The notes under the pieces are model-generated. The model saw only the letters and a program-made list of their open reading frames with translations. It did no database searches and was not told the DNA's origin. This document shows positions 35,123 to 43,522 of a stretch of DNA of 64,000 nt, in pieces. Position numbers and translations under genes: made by a program. Each line of letters starts with the position of its first letter. Positions within the stretch are counted from its first letter, which is position 1. The stretch spans positions 1 through 64,000 of the forward strand of contig JAJRPG010000024.1 in assembly GCA_024280855.1 (NCBI GenBank), given 5' to 3'. This DNA comes from Planctomycetota bacterium. Its GTDB lineage: Bacteria > Planctomycetota > Phycisphaerae > UBA1845.

Positions 35123-36918
35123 GTTCTAAAAATGTTCTTTCATCGCTCACTCACGCCAGCGACGATACAGAATTCTTCACGCCGATGCCCTCAGCGTATG
35201 AGCCTGGCAAGACTAAATATGTCGTGGTCTTTGGGACCGTCATGAGCGGCCTGGGCAAAGGTATCTTCTCCAGCTCCCTGGCTAAAATTTTCAAGGACAA
35301 AGGACTAAGCGTCTCCCCTATCAAACTCGAAGGCTACTTAAACCGCGATAGCGGCACACTTAATCCTCACCGTCATGGCGAAGTGTTCGTGCTTGACGAT
35401 GGTGTTGAATGCGACATGGACCTTGGTACTTACGAGCGCATGCTCAATATGGACCTGAGTCGTCTGAATTTCACGACCAGTGGCCAAATTTTCTCCTCGG
35501 TTCTCGATAAAGAGCGGCAGGGTAAATATCTTGGCCGCGATGTGCAGATGATTCCGCATGTTACCGGCGAAGTGAAATTGCGACTGCGTGAATTGGCTGT
35601 GGCGACGGAAGCGGATGTTGTCTTTGTCGAAATCGGCGGCACGGTCGGCGACGTGGAGAATGCGTATTACATCGAAGCCGTGCGCGAAATGGCCTTTGAA
35701 GAAGGTCGAGATAATTTCTGTTTCGTAGCACTAACTTATATTGTCGAACCGAAAATTTTGGGTGAGCAAAAATCAAAGCCCGCCCAGATGAACCTCAAGC
35801 TACTCAACGCAGCCGGTATTCATCCAAACATTATTGCTTGTCGGGCGAGCGGACCGGTTGATAAAAAAGTGCGCGAGAAAATTGCGTTATTTGCCAATGT
35901 GCCGATGGAAGACGTTTTCTCTATGCACGATAGCGATAGTGTCTATGTCGTGCCGGAAATGCTTCGCGGCGCAGGGATTGATACCACAGTCCTTAAGCTG
36001 CTAGGGCTAACTGATCGGGCGGATAATGTCGCAGAAGAACGCGCTAGAAAAACCTGGGCGAATTACATCGCACGTTTTCGCGCGGCTGCCAACCCTATTA
36101 AAATTGGCATCATTGGAAAATACACGGCGGTTCGTGATAGCTATGCGAGCATTATTCAGTCTGTCGAACACGCCGGAACGCATCTTGGCGCTAAAGTTCA
36201 ATTAGAATGGGTTGATAGTACGGACCTTAACGAAGACAACGTTGGGCAGCAGCTAGACGATTTGCATGGCGTAATAGTGCCTGGCGGTTTTGGTTTTCGT
36301 GGCGTAGATGGCAAGCTGGCGTGTATTCGTTATGCCAGAGAGCATGGCGTACCGTATCTTGGCTTGTGTTATGGCATGCAGATAGCCGTGATTGAATTCG
36401 CTAGAAATGTTTGTGGCCTTGCGCATGCCAATAGCGCTGAAATAGAGTTGGACTGCCCTGAGCCTGTCATTGATTTGTTACCTGAACAGAAAAAGATAGA
36501 AGGTCTTGGCGGAAACATGAGGCTGGGCGGTTTTGACGTGGCTATTACGGAAGATACGCTTGCTTATAGGCTATTTGGAAACCGCGATCATATTCGACTT
36601 CGCTTCCGTCATCGCTACGAGGTCAATCCTGACTATATCGAAAAACTGGAATCTCATGGATTGATTTTCTCTGGTAGAAGCCCGGCTGCTCCGATTATGC
36701 AGATTTTGGAATTGTCACCGGACAAGCATCCGTTCTTCATGGCGACCCAGGCGCATCCAGAGTTGACGAGCCGACCTTTGGACCCTCAGCCTATGTTCCT
36801 TGGTTTTATCAGAGCAGCGATTCAACGAAGCGGTGTAGATGAGTCAGCTATTCCTTCTTTGGAAGTGGATGGCGTGCCCCACCGTCAATCATCCGACGCC
36901 GCAGCGCCCACCGCATGA
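35119..36918 (+). CDS. pyrG: CTP synthase, divergent synthetase-domain motifs
   Basis: A 599-residue enzyme that aminates UTP to CTP with glutamine. The synthetase domain starts after a 30-residue extension: GTVMSGLGKGIFSSS (39-53; usually GGVVSSLGKGI), then KLEGYLNRDSGTLNPHRHGE, where the common form is KxDPYxNVDPGTMxPxxHGE, and DDGVECDMDLG with the magnesium Asp. VEIGGTVGD is intact. The glutaminase domain has GGFGFRG, the nucleophile Cys in LGLCYGMQ (about 416) and QAHPE (about 545). The active-site Lys and acids are kept, so it should be active, but the DPY and PGTM changes mark an unusual branch. It overlaps kdsB before and the methylase after by ATGA. Confidence 0.93.
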   Translation: MSSKNVLSSLTHASDDTEFFTPMPSAYEPGKTKYVVVFGTVMSGLGKGIFSSSLAKIFKDKGLSVSPIKLEGYLNRDSGTLNPHRHGEVFVLDDGVECDMDLGTYERMLNMDLSRLNFTTSGQIFSSVLDKERQGKYLGRDVQMIPHVTGEVKLRLRELAVATEADVVFVEIGGTVGDVENAYYIEAVREMAFEEGRDNFCFVALTYIVEPKILGEQKSKPAQMNLKLLNAAGIHPNIIACRASGPVDKKVREKIALFANVPMEDVFSMHDSDSVYVVPEMLRGAGIDTTVLKLLGLTDRADNVAEERARKTWANYIARFRAAANPIKIGIIGKYTAVRDSYASIIQSVEHAGTHLGAKVQLEWVDSTDLNEDNVGQQLDDLHGVIVPGGFGFRGVDGKLACIRYAREHGVPYLGLCYGMQIAVIEFARNVCGLAHANSAEIELDCPEPVIDLLPEQKKIEGLGGNMRLGGFDVAITEDTLAYRLFGNRDHIRLRFRHRYEVNPDYIEKLESHGLIFSGRSPAAPIMQILELSPDKHPFFMATQAHPELTSRPLDPQPMFLGFIRAAIQRSGVDESAIPSLEVDGVPHRQSSDAAAPTA

Positions 36919-37988
36919 CCCCCAACCAAGGTTTAGGCGTGGCATCAGCCAAAACGCCCTTTCTCTTTCCCTCTACCAGATATCAAGGTAGCAAGCGGAA
37001 AATCGCTCAGCGAATTGTCTCCGAATTAAGCGAATTGGATTATGCGAGCGTGCTCGACGCCTTCGGAGGGACAGGGGCGGTTTCTTATGCTTTCAAAATT
37101 GCGGGGAAACACGTCACCTATAACGACACCTTGCGGTTTAATGAACAAATTGGGGTTGCACTCATAGAAAACGACTCTGTTACGCTAGATGACGATGCAA
37201 CTGCGAACATTGGCGAGCGTCGCGATGGTGTCACTTACGGATCAGTAATCCAAAATAATTTTAGCGGCATCTACTTCACGGACGAGGAAAATCAATGGCT
37301 TGATGTAGCCGTTGGGAATATCCGCGCGATGGGAAATAGATTCGCTCAATCTCTTGCATGGTTTTCATTGTTCCAATCTGCGATGAGTAAGCGGCCTTAC
37401 AATCTTTTTCATAGGCGCAATTTGTACATGCGCACGTCTGAAGTCGAGCGGTCCTTTGGCAATAAAAAAACCTGGGATCGAAGTTTTGAGGATCATTTCC
37501 GCAAATTCGCAGCACTAGCGAATGCTTCGATTGTTGATGGCGGAAACCATTGCGTCGCGTGCTGCAAAGATGCGATGGACTTTAACGCGCGAGATATGGA
37601 CTTGGTGTATATCGACCCGCCTTATGTTAGCGCGTCAGGAACAGGCGTTGACTACCACAGCTTTTACCATTTTCTTGAGGGTATGATGCACTACGACGAT
37701 TGGTCTGGCATGATCGATCGGAATTCCAAACATCTTCGATTGCTATCCGAAAAAAATGGCTGGTGTAGCGAGAAGACAAACGAAAAGATGTTTCATCTCA
37801 TATTCGAAAAATACGAATCATGCCTGATAGCTGTTTCTTATCGAAGCGACGGAAGCCCGTCGATTGAAGTGTTAGTTTCGCTGCTGAATCGTTTTAAGGC
37901 TAACGTCCGCGTGGTGGACATTTCTCGGCATCAATACGCCCTGTCGAATCGCAAGAATACACGTGAAATGCTTATTGTCGGATTTTAG
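36915..37988 (+). CDS. D12-class DNA adenine methyltransferase, orphan
   Basis: A 357-residue N6-adenine methyltransferase. TRYQGSKRKIAQ (21-32) is the AdoMet motif X, VLDAFGGTGAVSYAFK (47-61) is motif I, and VYIDPPYV (231-238) carries the DPPY catalytic motif. This is the Dam/D12 order. The central target-recognition part (about 85-215) is long, with HRRNLYMRTSEV. ATG 36915 overlaps the pyrG stop, so it is translated with pyrG and kdsB. No restriction endonuclease or specificity gene is adjacent. It could be a housekeeping methylase or the remnant of a restriction-modification system. The recognition site cannot be inferred. Confidence 0.87.
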   Translation: MTPNQGLGVASAKTPFLFPSTRYQGSKRKIAQRIVSELSELDYASVLDAFGGTGAVSYAFKIAGKHVTYNDTLRFNEQIGVALIENDSVTLDDDATANIGERRDGVTYGSVIQNNFSGIYFTDEENQWLDVAVGNIRAMGNRFAQSLAWFSLFQSAMSKRPYNLFHRRNLYMRTSEVERSFGNKKTWDRSFEDHFRKFAALANASIVDGGNHCVACCKDAMDFNARDMDLVYIDPPYVSASGTGVDYHSFYHFLEGMMHYDDWSGMIDRNSKHLRLLSEKNGWCSEKTNEKMFHLIFEKYESCLIAVSYRSDGSPSIEVLVSLLNRFKANVRVVDISRHQYALSNRKNTREMLIVGF

Positions 37989-38379
37989 ATGATATAAAAG
38001 TCCTAATATGATCCGCCTGAAAACCCTTAGGTATTTCACGCCCGGTGGTACAGCGCCACTGTAATTACATGCCCAAGTAAACTAATATTGATGCACTTCC
38101 GATGATACCCTCAGCGATGAATTGCATGCGGTTGGGGAATAGCCCTTGAGGTTCAAACCTTACTGATCTCAAGAATCTGAGTACTGCTACCCAGTATAGA
38201 GATTGCGTTCATACGATATTTGATGATCGCTGTAGTCACCCCGACCGTAGTCATTTCCAACAGTGACAGAGGTGTCACAGAATGATGCGCGGGTAAATGT
38301 CTAGCTTTACGCAAAAAGAAGTCGTGAGAGTTCAGTATTCGGGAAAGATAATGTATTACATCAAGAATTGGGGGAGTTT
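37989..38379 (+). other. Long leader of the HDOD-GGDEF gene
   Basis: 391 bases with no credible ORF. GTGAC (38263-38267) and GTCAC (38274-38278) form a short inverted repeat. I looked for a cyclic-di-GMP riboswitch because of the downstream gene and did not recognise one. A tRNA-like GGTTCAAACC at 38150 does not fold as a tRNA. Confidence 0.35.
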
Positions 38380-39876
38380 ATGAATTCACTATTGTTTAAG
38401 AAGATCGAAGTTTCACCGAGGTTGCCCACGCCGCCTGCAGTTGTCATGAGGTTGTTGGAATTAACTCAAAATGAAAATACGACGATCCAGGAATTAGCGG
38501 ACACGATTGCTCTTGACCCTGCACTGACGTCGAAAGTGCTACGTTTTGTGAATTCTCCGATGTCGGGAATATCACGAACCGTAACTTCACTGCCTCACGC
38601 TGTGGCTATGCTTGGCGTGCGAGCCGTCAAATTGCTTGCATTGTCGTTATCGTTTTTAGCGCCGCGAAGCGATTGTGACTGCCCTGGCTTCGACGTGCAA
38701 ACATTTACCATGCAATCGGCGACTTGCGGTATAGCCTCACGGAAACTTGCAGAATTCACCAAAACAACGCCTCCTCAGGAAGCTTTTCTTGCGGGATTGT
38801 TGAGCCAAATTGGTCGGCTCATGGTCGCGATGACCATTCCGAAAGAATACGGTGAAGTACTCGAGCAATCGAATGAATCACCAACAGACTTAGCGTTGAT
38901 CGAACAAGATATTCTCGGCTTTAATTATGGTGACATCGGCGCACGCGTGTTACGTCGTTGGCGATTGCCCATAAACATTTGCGATGCGATTTCTCAATTT
39001 CGACAAAGCCAGCCACAGCCGCCGCAAATGGTATTAGGGAGAATACTTCTAGCTGCAGAATCAGTGGCTGTTATGATCAGTCCGTCATCAAATAAGATAC
39101 CAACTGAGCGCGACGTATATTTCAATAAAATGGAAATACTATTTGATATGGACCAAACTCAAGCATCACAATTCTTGTCGGAGGTGGCTAGTGAAGCTGA
39201 TGAGATGAGGAAAACTTTGTCATTGCCATCCGGTAGCATGCGCGCGACAGAAGAACTTGAGTATGCGATGAAAGAACGCGTGGCCGAGCTTAGTATGGCC
39301 GTTCATTTAGAACATAAGGAAATGGCCGAAAACCAGGAAGAATTGATGCGGCGGGCAACGACCGACGCACTGACAGGTATCGGAAATCGTGCGGCTTTTG
39401 ATGCACGCATGTCCCTGGAATTAGAGCGCATTACACGGTCGGGGCAGTCGTTTGGTTTATTGATGATTGATGTCGATAACTTCAAAGTGTTCAATGACAC
39501 GCATGGTCATCAAGCTGGCGATTGTGTGCTAAAAGAAGTGGCAAAAGTTCTGGATGATAACGCGCGTAAAATTGACTATGTAGCGCGGTACGGCGGAGAA
39601 GAGTTTGCGGTCATTGCACCTGAAACAGGGATGAATGGTCTCGTGCTGTTGTCGGAGCGCCTTCGTCAGGCGGTGGAAAGCTTAAGTGTTCCTTGGCATG
39701 ATGCGCCGCTTAAAGTGACGATCAGCATTGGCGTGGCGGAGATTACTGAAGTCATGAGCGTTGACTCGTCGGCGGCGATTATCAAGATAGCTGACGATCA
39801 ACTTTATGAAGCTAAAGCTAGCGGTCGAAATTGCGTACGAGGTCAGAGCGTCACAGGCGCGGCACTTTGCGTGTGA
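38380..39876 (+). CDS. HDOD-GGDEF signalling protein (diguanylate cyclase)
   Basis: A 498-residue two-domain regulator. Residues about 10-215 are an HDOD domain (LPTPPAVVMRLLELTQ, LDPALTSKVLRFVNSP, LPHAVAMLGVRAVKLLALSL), a degenerate HD fold used for protein contacts. A helical, charged linker (about 280-325) leads to a GGDEF domain: DALTGIGNRAAFD, MIDVDNFKVFNDTHGHQAGD and the active site GGEEF (405-409). RKID (396-399) sits exactly five residues before it and forms the RxxD inhibitory site, so cyclic-di-GMP synthesis from GTP should be feedback-inhibited. There are no membrane segments. ATG 38380 follows GGGGGAG; TTG 38368 is less likely. No target gene is obvious nearby. Confidence 0.93.
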   Translation: MNSLLFKKIEVSPRLPTPPAVVMRLLELTQNENTTIQELADTIALDPALTSKVLRFVNSPMSGISRTVTSLPHAVAMLGVRAVKLLALSLSFLAPRSDCDCPGFDVQTFTMQSATCGIASRKLAEFTKTTPPQEAFLAGLLSQIGRLMVAMTIPKEYGEVLEQSNESPTDLALIEQDILGFNYGDIGARVLRRWRLPINICDAISQFRQSQPQPPQMVLGRILLAAESVAVMISPSSNKIPTERDVYFNKMEILFDMDQTQASQFLSEVASEADEMRKTLSLPSGSMRATEELEYAMKERVAELSMAVHLEHKEMAENQEELMRRATTDALTGIGNRAAFDARMSLELERITRSGQSFGLLMIDVDNFKVFNDTHGHQAGDCVLKEVAKVLDDNARKIDYVARYGGEEFAVIAPETGMNGLVLLSERLRQAVESLSVPWHDAPLKVTISIGVAEITEVMSVDSSAAIIKIADDQLYEAKASGRNCVRGQSVTGAALCV

Positions 39877-40183
39877 TTGTCGAATGCCAGAAAACTATGC
39901 TGTCCTACGATAGTGCCAGACTCCGATAAATGCCCTATCATTGGGCGTAATAGTAAAGACAGGTCAACCTTCCGCCAGTAGGCGGAAGAACGACCTGCCC
40001 TACGAACTTGTCCTTGTTTTATATTTTTCGTGGACTGGCCTTGGTTGTCCCCCCCATCCTGCCATTGGCATCTAAAACCAACAAAGCGTGGTTTACGGAT
40101 CTATTGAGTTAGTAAATAATTACAACTGAGACGGATATATCTGATTCGACGTCTAAGCCGTCTAAAGTTTGGAGATAGTAGTT
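39877..40183 (+). other. Intergenic region between HDOD-GGDEF and msrB genes
   Basis: 307 bases holding the R2 repeat (39960-40003) and a small GCCC/GGGC hairpin (39932-39946). The R2 hairpin may act as a terminator of the upstream gene, although no T-run follows closely. No promoter for msrB could be fixed. Confidence 0.35.
39960..40003 (+). repeat. Structured palindromic repeat, family R2, copy A
   Basis: A 44-base element with an outer stem CAGGTC/GACCTG and an inner 8-bp stem CTTCCGCC-AGTA-GGCGGAAG. The reverse complement of 60779-60822 matches 41 of 44 bases. One G-C pair of the outer stem is T-A in the other copy, with both sides changed, which indicates selection for the fold. It resembles REP-type elements. 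Confidence 0.7.
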
Positions 40184-40723
40184 ATGAACCGGATGAAAAC
40201 TGTAATGGTTTGTTTCATGGTACTGGCGACGACACTCGTGGGTTGTGCGGAGTCTTCGGCTGGTCGAACGATGAGTAAGGGAGAGGTTTCATCCTCGCAG
40301 GCGCCGTCGCAAGGCTCGAAAAATGCTGAGGATTACGCACGGTTTACTGAAGCGGATTGGCGAAAACGTCTTTCGGCGAAGCAGTTTCGCATTCTGCGTG
40401 AAAAAGGTACTGAGGGTTCATTTACAGGAGCCTATTGGGATCACAAGGGCAAAGGGGTTTACAAATGCGCCGCTTGTCGGCTTGTGTTGTTTGATTCCAA
40501 AACGAAATTCAAATCTGGTACAGGTTGGCCAAGCTTTTGGAAGCCGGCGAATGGGCAATCTGTCCATACGAAATCTGATGGGAGTCTTGGTATGCGAAGG
40601 ACGGAAGCGTTATGCAAACGGTGCAAATCTCATCTTGGCCATGTTTTTGAAGATGGACCTCAGCCGACGGGAATGCGTTATTGCATCAACTCCGCGTCAT
40701 TGATTTTTGAGAGTCGTCAATAG
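40184..40723 (+). CDS. msrB: Lipoprotein peptide-methionine (R)-S-oxide reductase
   Basis: A 179-residue MsrB with a lipoprotein signal: FMVLATTLVGC, Cys at residue 21. The mature domain begins about residue 60. It has two zinc pairs, CAAC and CKRC, the TGWPSFWKP core and the catalytic Cys in RYCINSAS, with HLGHVFEDGP before it. It reduces methionine-R-sulfoxide in envelope proteins. ATG 40184 has GGAG eight bases upstream. A lipoprotein MsrA is encoded 6 kb downstream (46710) and a cytoplasmic MsrB at 60976. The electron donor for the periplasmic pair is unknown. Confidence 0.93.
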   Translation: MNRMKTVMVCFMVLATTLVGCAESSAGRTMSKGEVSSSQAPSQGSKNAEDYARFTEADWRKRLSAKQFRILREKGTEGSFTGAYWDHKGKGVYKCAACRLVLFDSKTKFKSGTGWPSFWKPANGQSVHTKSDGSLGMRRTEALCKRCKSHLGHVFEDGPQPTGMRYCINSASLIFESRQ

Positions 40724-40727
40724 TCTG

Positions 40728-40979
40728 GTGAATTACGCATCTTGCCAAGATTGTGCTAATGTCGCAGATCGTTACATAACCGAAGCGGTTACGTCAGACG
40801 AGCGAGTTGCGATTGCGCATCATCTGCTGGCTTGTCAGCCTTGCAGGGATTATCTTGAGTCCTATGAAAACACTGTTTATATTGTGCAATCATTGGGGCG
40901 TCGCCCGGAATTTACGATGGGGAAAGAGCTAGTGCCAGAGAGTTTGATCGAAGCGATTTTGGCCAAACGTGCTGAGTAA
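40728..40979 (+). CDS. Small zinc-finger protein, anti-sigma-like (83 aa)
   Basis: An 83-residue protein with the zf-HC2 pattern: CQDCANVADRYI at the start, then AHHLLACQPCRDYL, giving HxxxCxxC ligands. This domain is the sigma-binding part of many anti-sigma factors. Here there is no membrane segment and no ECF sigma gene beside it. GTG 40728 gives the family start; TTG 40707 would overlap msrB. It may be a soluble redox-sensing anti-sigma factor for a sigma encoded elsewhere, which its place after msrB suggests. Confidence 0.65.
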   Translation: MNYASCQDCANVADRYITEAVTSDERVAIAHHLLACQPCRDYLESYENTVYIVQSLGRRPEFTMGKELVPESLIEAILAKRAE

Positions 40980-41151
40980 TGTTCGTAACTGTGAGGCGAG
41001 GTGTTTACGAGTGTCCTTCCCCCACCCTTCGGCAGTAACCGAAGAATGGGGCCCCCGAATGAACGGGCAACGGGAATAAATGGTGTCAAGGATGTCGGCG
41101 TAGTAAAATTTCGCTTCACCTGATTGCCAGTAACTAAAGGGCAAATACGTT

Positions 41152-43404
41152 ATGTTGCTTAAAAAATATACGAGGTGGCTACACACAAGTTGGCCTGCGG
41201 GGAAGATCGAAAAGTTGCCCGATGTGCGGGAGGATGGCACGACGGCGGTTCCCGGATTGCGGGTCGTTGGCGATTTGTCTGGTGTACCACTGCTCAAGTT
41301 TTCTGCGGACACTGGCGTGAAGGCGGTACGTGCTATCCTGGCTGAGCCTAATTTTCAAAAGGCTAATGGCGACGGCGAACTTCTCGATATCGCGATTATT
41401 GGCGGTGGCGTATCGGGCATGGCTGCGGCGATTGAGGCGAAAAAGGCTGGGTTGAAATTTGAGGTTTACGAAGCGTCTCAACCGTTTGCAACGATAGTTA
41501 ATTTCCCTAAAGGCAAGCCTATTTTCACTTATCCGTCGGACATGACACCGGCGGGCGATTTACAGTTTTCGGCTACGGTTAAAGAGGATTTGCTTGAAGA
41601 GATGGACCGTCAGCGATTGGCGGCTGGTATTGAGCCGATCATTCAGCGCATTGAGGGGATTGATCGTAAACGCGGCGAGTTGATTCTTCGATATGGAGAT
41701 GAGCAGGTTCGGACGCAGCGCGTCATTGTAGCTATTGGCCGAAGTGGCAATTATCGAAAATTAGGCGTGCCTGGTGAAGACCTGGCTAAGGTTTATAACC
41801 GATTGCATGATCCGCGCGTGTTCAATGGGAAACATGTGCTGGTGGTCGGGGGCGGTGACTCGGCGATTGAATCGTCAATTGCATTGGCTATGGCGGGCGC
41901 AAAGGTAACGCACAGTTACCGTCGCGACTCTTTTTCCAGACCCAAGCCGGAGAATGTCGAGAAGCTTAATAAACTGACGGGAGAAGGTTCAATCTGTTTG
42001 GCGCTTCCGTCGCAGATTGTAGAGATTCGTGAAACCGAAGTCGTACTCAAAGGCGCGGATAGCGAACCCGAAACACTGGCCAATGATGTAGTCTTTACAT
42101 TGATAGGTCGAGAGCCACCGTTAGATTTTTTCCGACGCGCGGGCGTGCCAATTCGTGGTGAATGGAAAGCGAAAACGTATATAAGTTTTGGAATGTTCGC
42201 AGCATTTTGCGTGTTTCTTTATCACTGGAAAACAAACGCGCCGGAGCTTCCTATTCAGGCTTGGTTTCAGCAGCGAGGCTGGTTTCCGTTTAATATGGAT
42301 AGGCTATTTGCGGCGATGGGTGGAACGATTGAGTCTGCATCGAATTCTAAGACTAATTTACTATACACTCTGAAACATTCCATGAGTGACGGCGGTTTTT
42401 ATTACACACTGGCCTATTGTTTTTGCGTGGTCGTGTTTGGCATTCGTCGTATAAGACGCCGTAAAACGCCTTATATAAAGCTTCAAACCTATACACTGAT
42501 GGCTATCCAGTGCTTCCCGCTTTTTATTCTGCCGCAGATTCTACTTCCCTGGGCCGGCAACAATGGCTGGTTTGAAAGCGGAGCTATGGGGTGGATTGGT
42601 GAACAGTTTTTCCCTGATGCGTCATATTGGCGGGCCTATGGTTTCGTACTGGCTTGGCCTTTGTTCGCATGGAATGTGTTTACGCCTCAGCCTATCTGGG
42701 GCTGGTTGATTCTTAGCTTTATTCAAACATTTATCATTTTACCACTCATCATTCGCCGCTGGGGTAAGGGTGCGTATTGCGGGTGGATTTGTTCTTGTGG
42801 CGCATTGGCTGAGACGCTTGGTGACACGCATCGTCACAAAATGCCGCACGGACCAAAATGGAATCGACTTAACATGCTGGGGCAATTTGTATTGGCGTTT
42901 GCGTTCGTGCTTTTTGCGTTGCGTGTGGGTGGATGGATTTGGCCTGGCTCGGTGTTTCAGTCTGGGTTTGAATATGCTGTTAAGAAAACACCTTTTCTAA
43001 ATTATAAGTGGTTAGTAGATGTCATGCTGGCGGGCGTGTTGGGCGTGGCCTGCTATTTCTGGTTTAGCGGGCGGGTGTGGTGTCGGTTTGCTTGCCCATT
43101 GGCTGCGTTGATGCACATTTATGCCAGGTTCTCCAGGTTTCGTATTTTTTCCGAGAAAAAAAAGTGTATTTCGTGTAACGTGTGTACATCAGTATGCCAT
43201 CAGGGTATTGATATTATGAACTTTGCCAACAAAGGGCTGCCGATGGAAGACCCGGAGTGCGTGCGATGTTCGGCGTGTGTGCAAAGCTGCCCTACCGGCG
43301 TTCTTTCATTCGGGCGATTTGATGCGGGTGGTGAAATCGTGCGTGATAAGCTGGTTGCGTCGTTGGTGCGCGTCGAAGATGTGGGGCTGCCGTCTCGGTC
43401 TTGA
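41152..43404 (+). CDS. Membrane fusion of NAD(P)H flavoprotein and NapH-like polyferredoxin
   Basis: A 750-residue fusion protein. Residues 78-335 are a two-dinucleotide flavoprotein: FAD loop IIGGGVSGM (82-90), NAD(P) loop VVGGGDSAIES (231-241), and VIVAIGRSGN. There is no CxxC disulfide, so it is not a thioredoxin reductase; it is closer to ferredoxin-NADP reductases of that fold or to YpdA. Residues about 343-640 have roughly six membrane helices and the NapH/NosR/CcoG motif YCGWICSCGALAE (542-554), then WCRFACPLAA. The C-terminus has two 4Fe-4S sites, CISCNVCTSVC (672-682) and CVRCSACVQSCP (703-714). It could carry electrons from NAD(P)H to a membrane or periplasmic acceptor. The direction and partner are inference. 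Confidence 0.85.
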   Translation: MLLKKYTRWLHTSWPAGKIEKLPDVREDGTTAVPGLRVVGDLSGVPLLKFSADTGVKAVRAILAEPNFQKANGDGELLDIAIIGGGVSGMAAAIEAKKAGLKFEVYEASQPFATIVNFPKGKPIFTYPSDMTPAGDLQFSATVKEDLLEEMDRQRLAAGIEPIIQRIEGIDRKRGELILRYGDEQVRTQRVIVAIGRSGNYRKLGVPGEDLAKVYNRLHDPRVFNGKHVLVVGGGDSAIESSIALAMAGAKVTHSYRRDSFSRPKPENVEKLNKLTGEGSICLALPSQIVEIRETEVVLKGADSEPETLANDVVFTLIGREPPLDFFRRAGVPIRGEWKAKTYISFGMFAAFCVFLYHWKTNAPELPIQAWFQQRGWFPFNMDRLFAAMGGTIESASNSKTNLLYTLKHSMSDGGFYYTLAYCFCVVVFGIRRIRRRKTPYIKLQTYTLMAIQCFPLFILPQILLPWAGNNGWFESGAMGWIGEQFFPDASYWRAYGFVLAWPLFAWNVFTPQPIWGWLILSFIQTFIILPLIIRRWGKGAYCGWICSCGALAETLGDTHRHKMPHGPKWNRLNMLGQFVLAFAFVLFALRVGGWIWPGSVFQSGFEYAVKKTPFLNYKWLVDVMLAGVLGVACYFWFSGRVWCRFACPLAALMHIYARFSRFRIFSEKKKCISCNVCTSVCHQGIDIMNFANKGLPMEDPECVRCSACVQSCPTGVLSFGRFDAGGEIVRDKLVASLVRVEDVGLPSRS

Positions 43405-43522
43405 ATGTAGTCATGTTTTATTTTCGAAATTTTATGGCTCTTATGCTGTATCCTATGCGTCTAACTGACATCTAATTTTTTTGTACGAGAACGCGAAACG
43501 TCCGATTTAGAAGGAATTAGTT

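Noticed and set aside
38145-38165. GGTTCAAACC resembling a tRNA T-arm
   Set aside because: The 5-bp T-stem does not pair and no acceptor or anticodon arm can be placed around it.
37989-38379. Cyclic-di-GMP riboswitch before the GGDEF gene
   Set aside because: The conserved GEMM core sequences could not be found; only a short inverted repeat is present.
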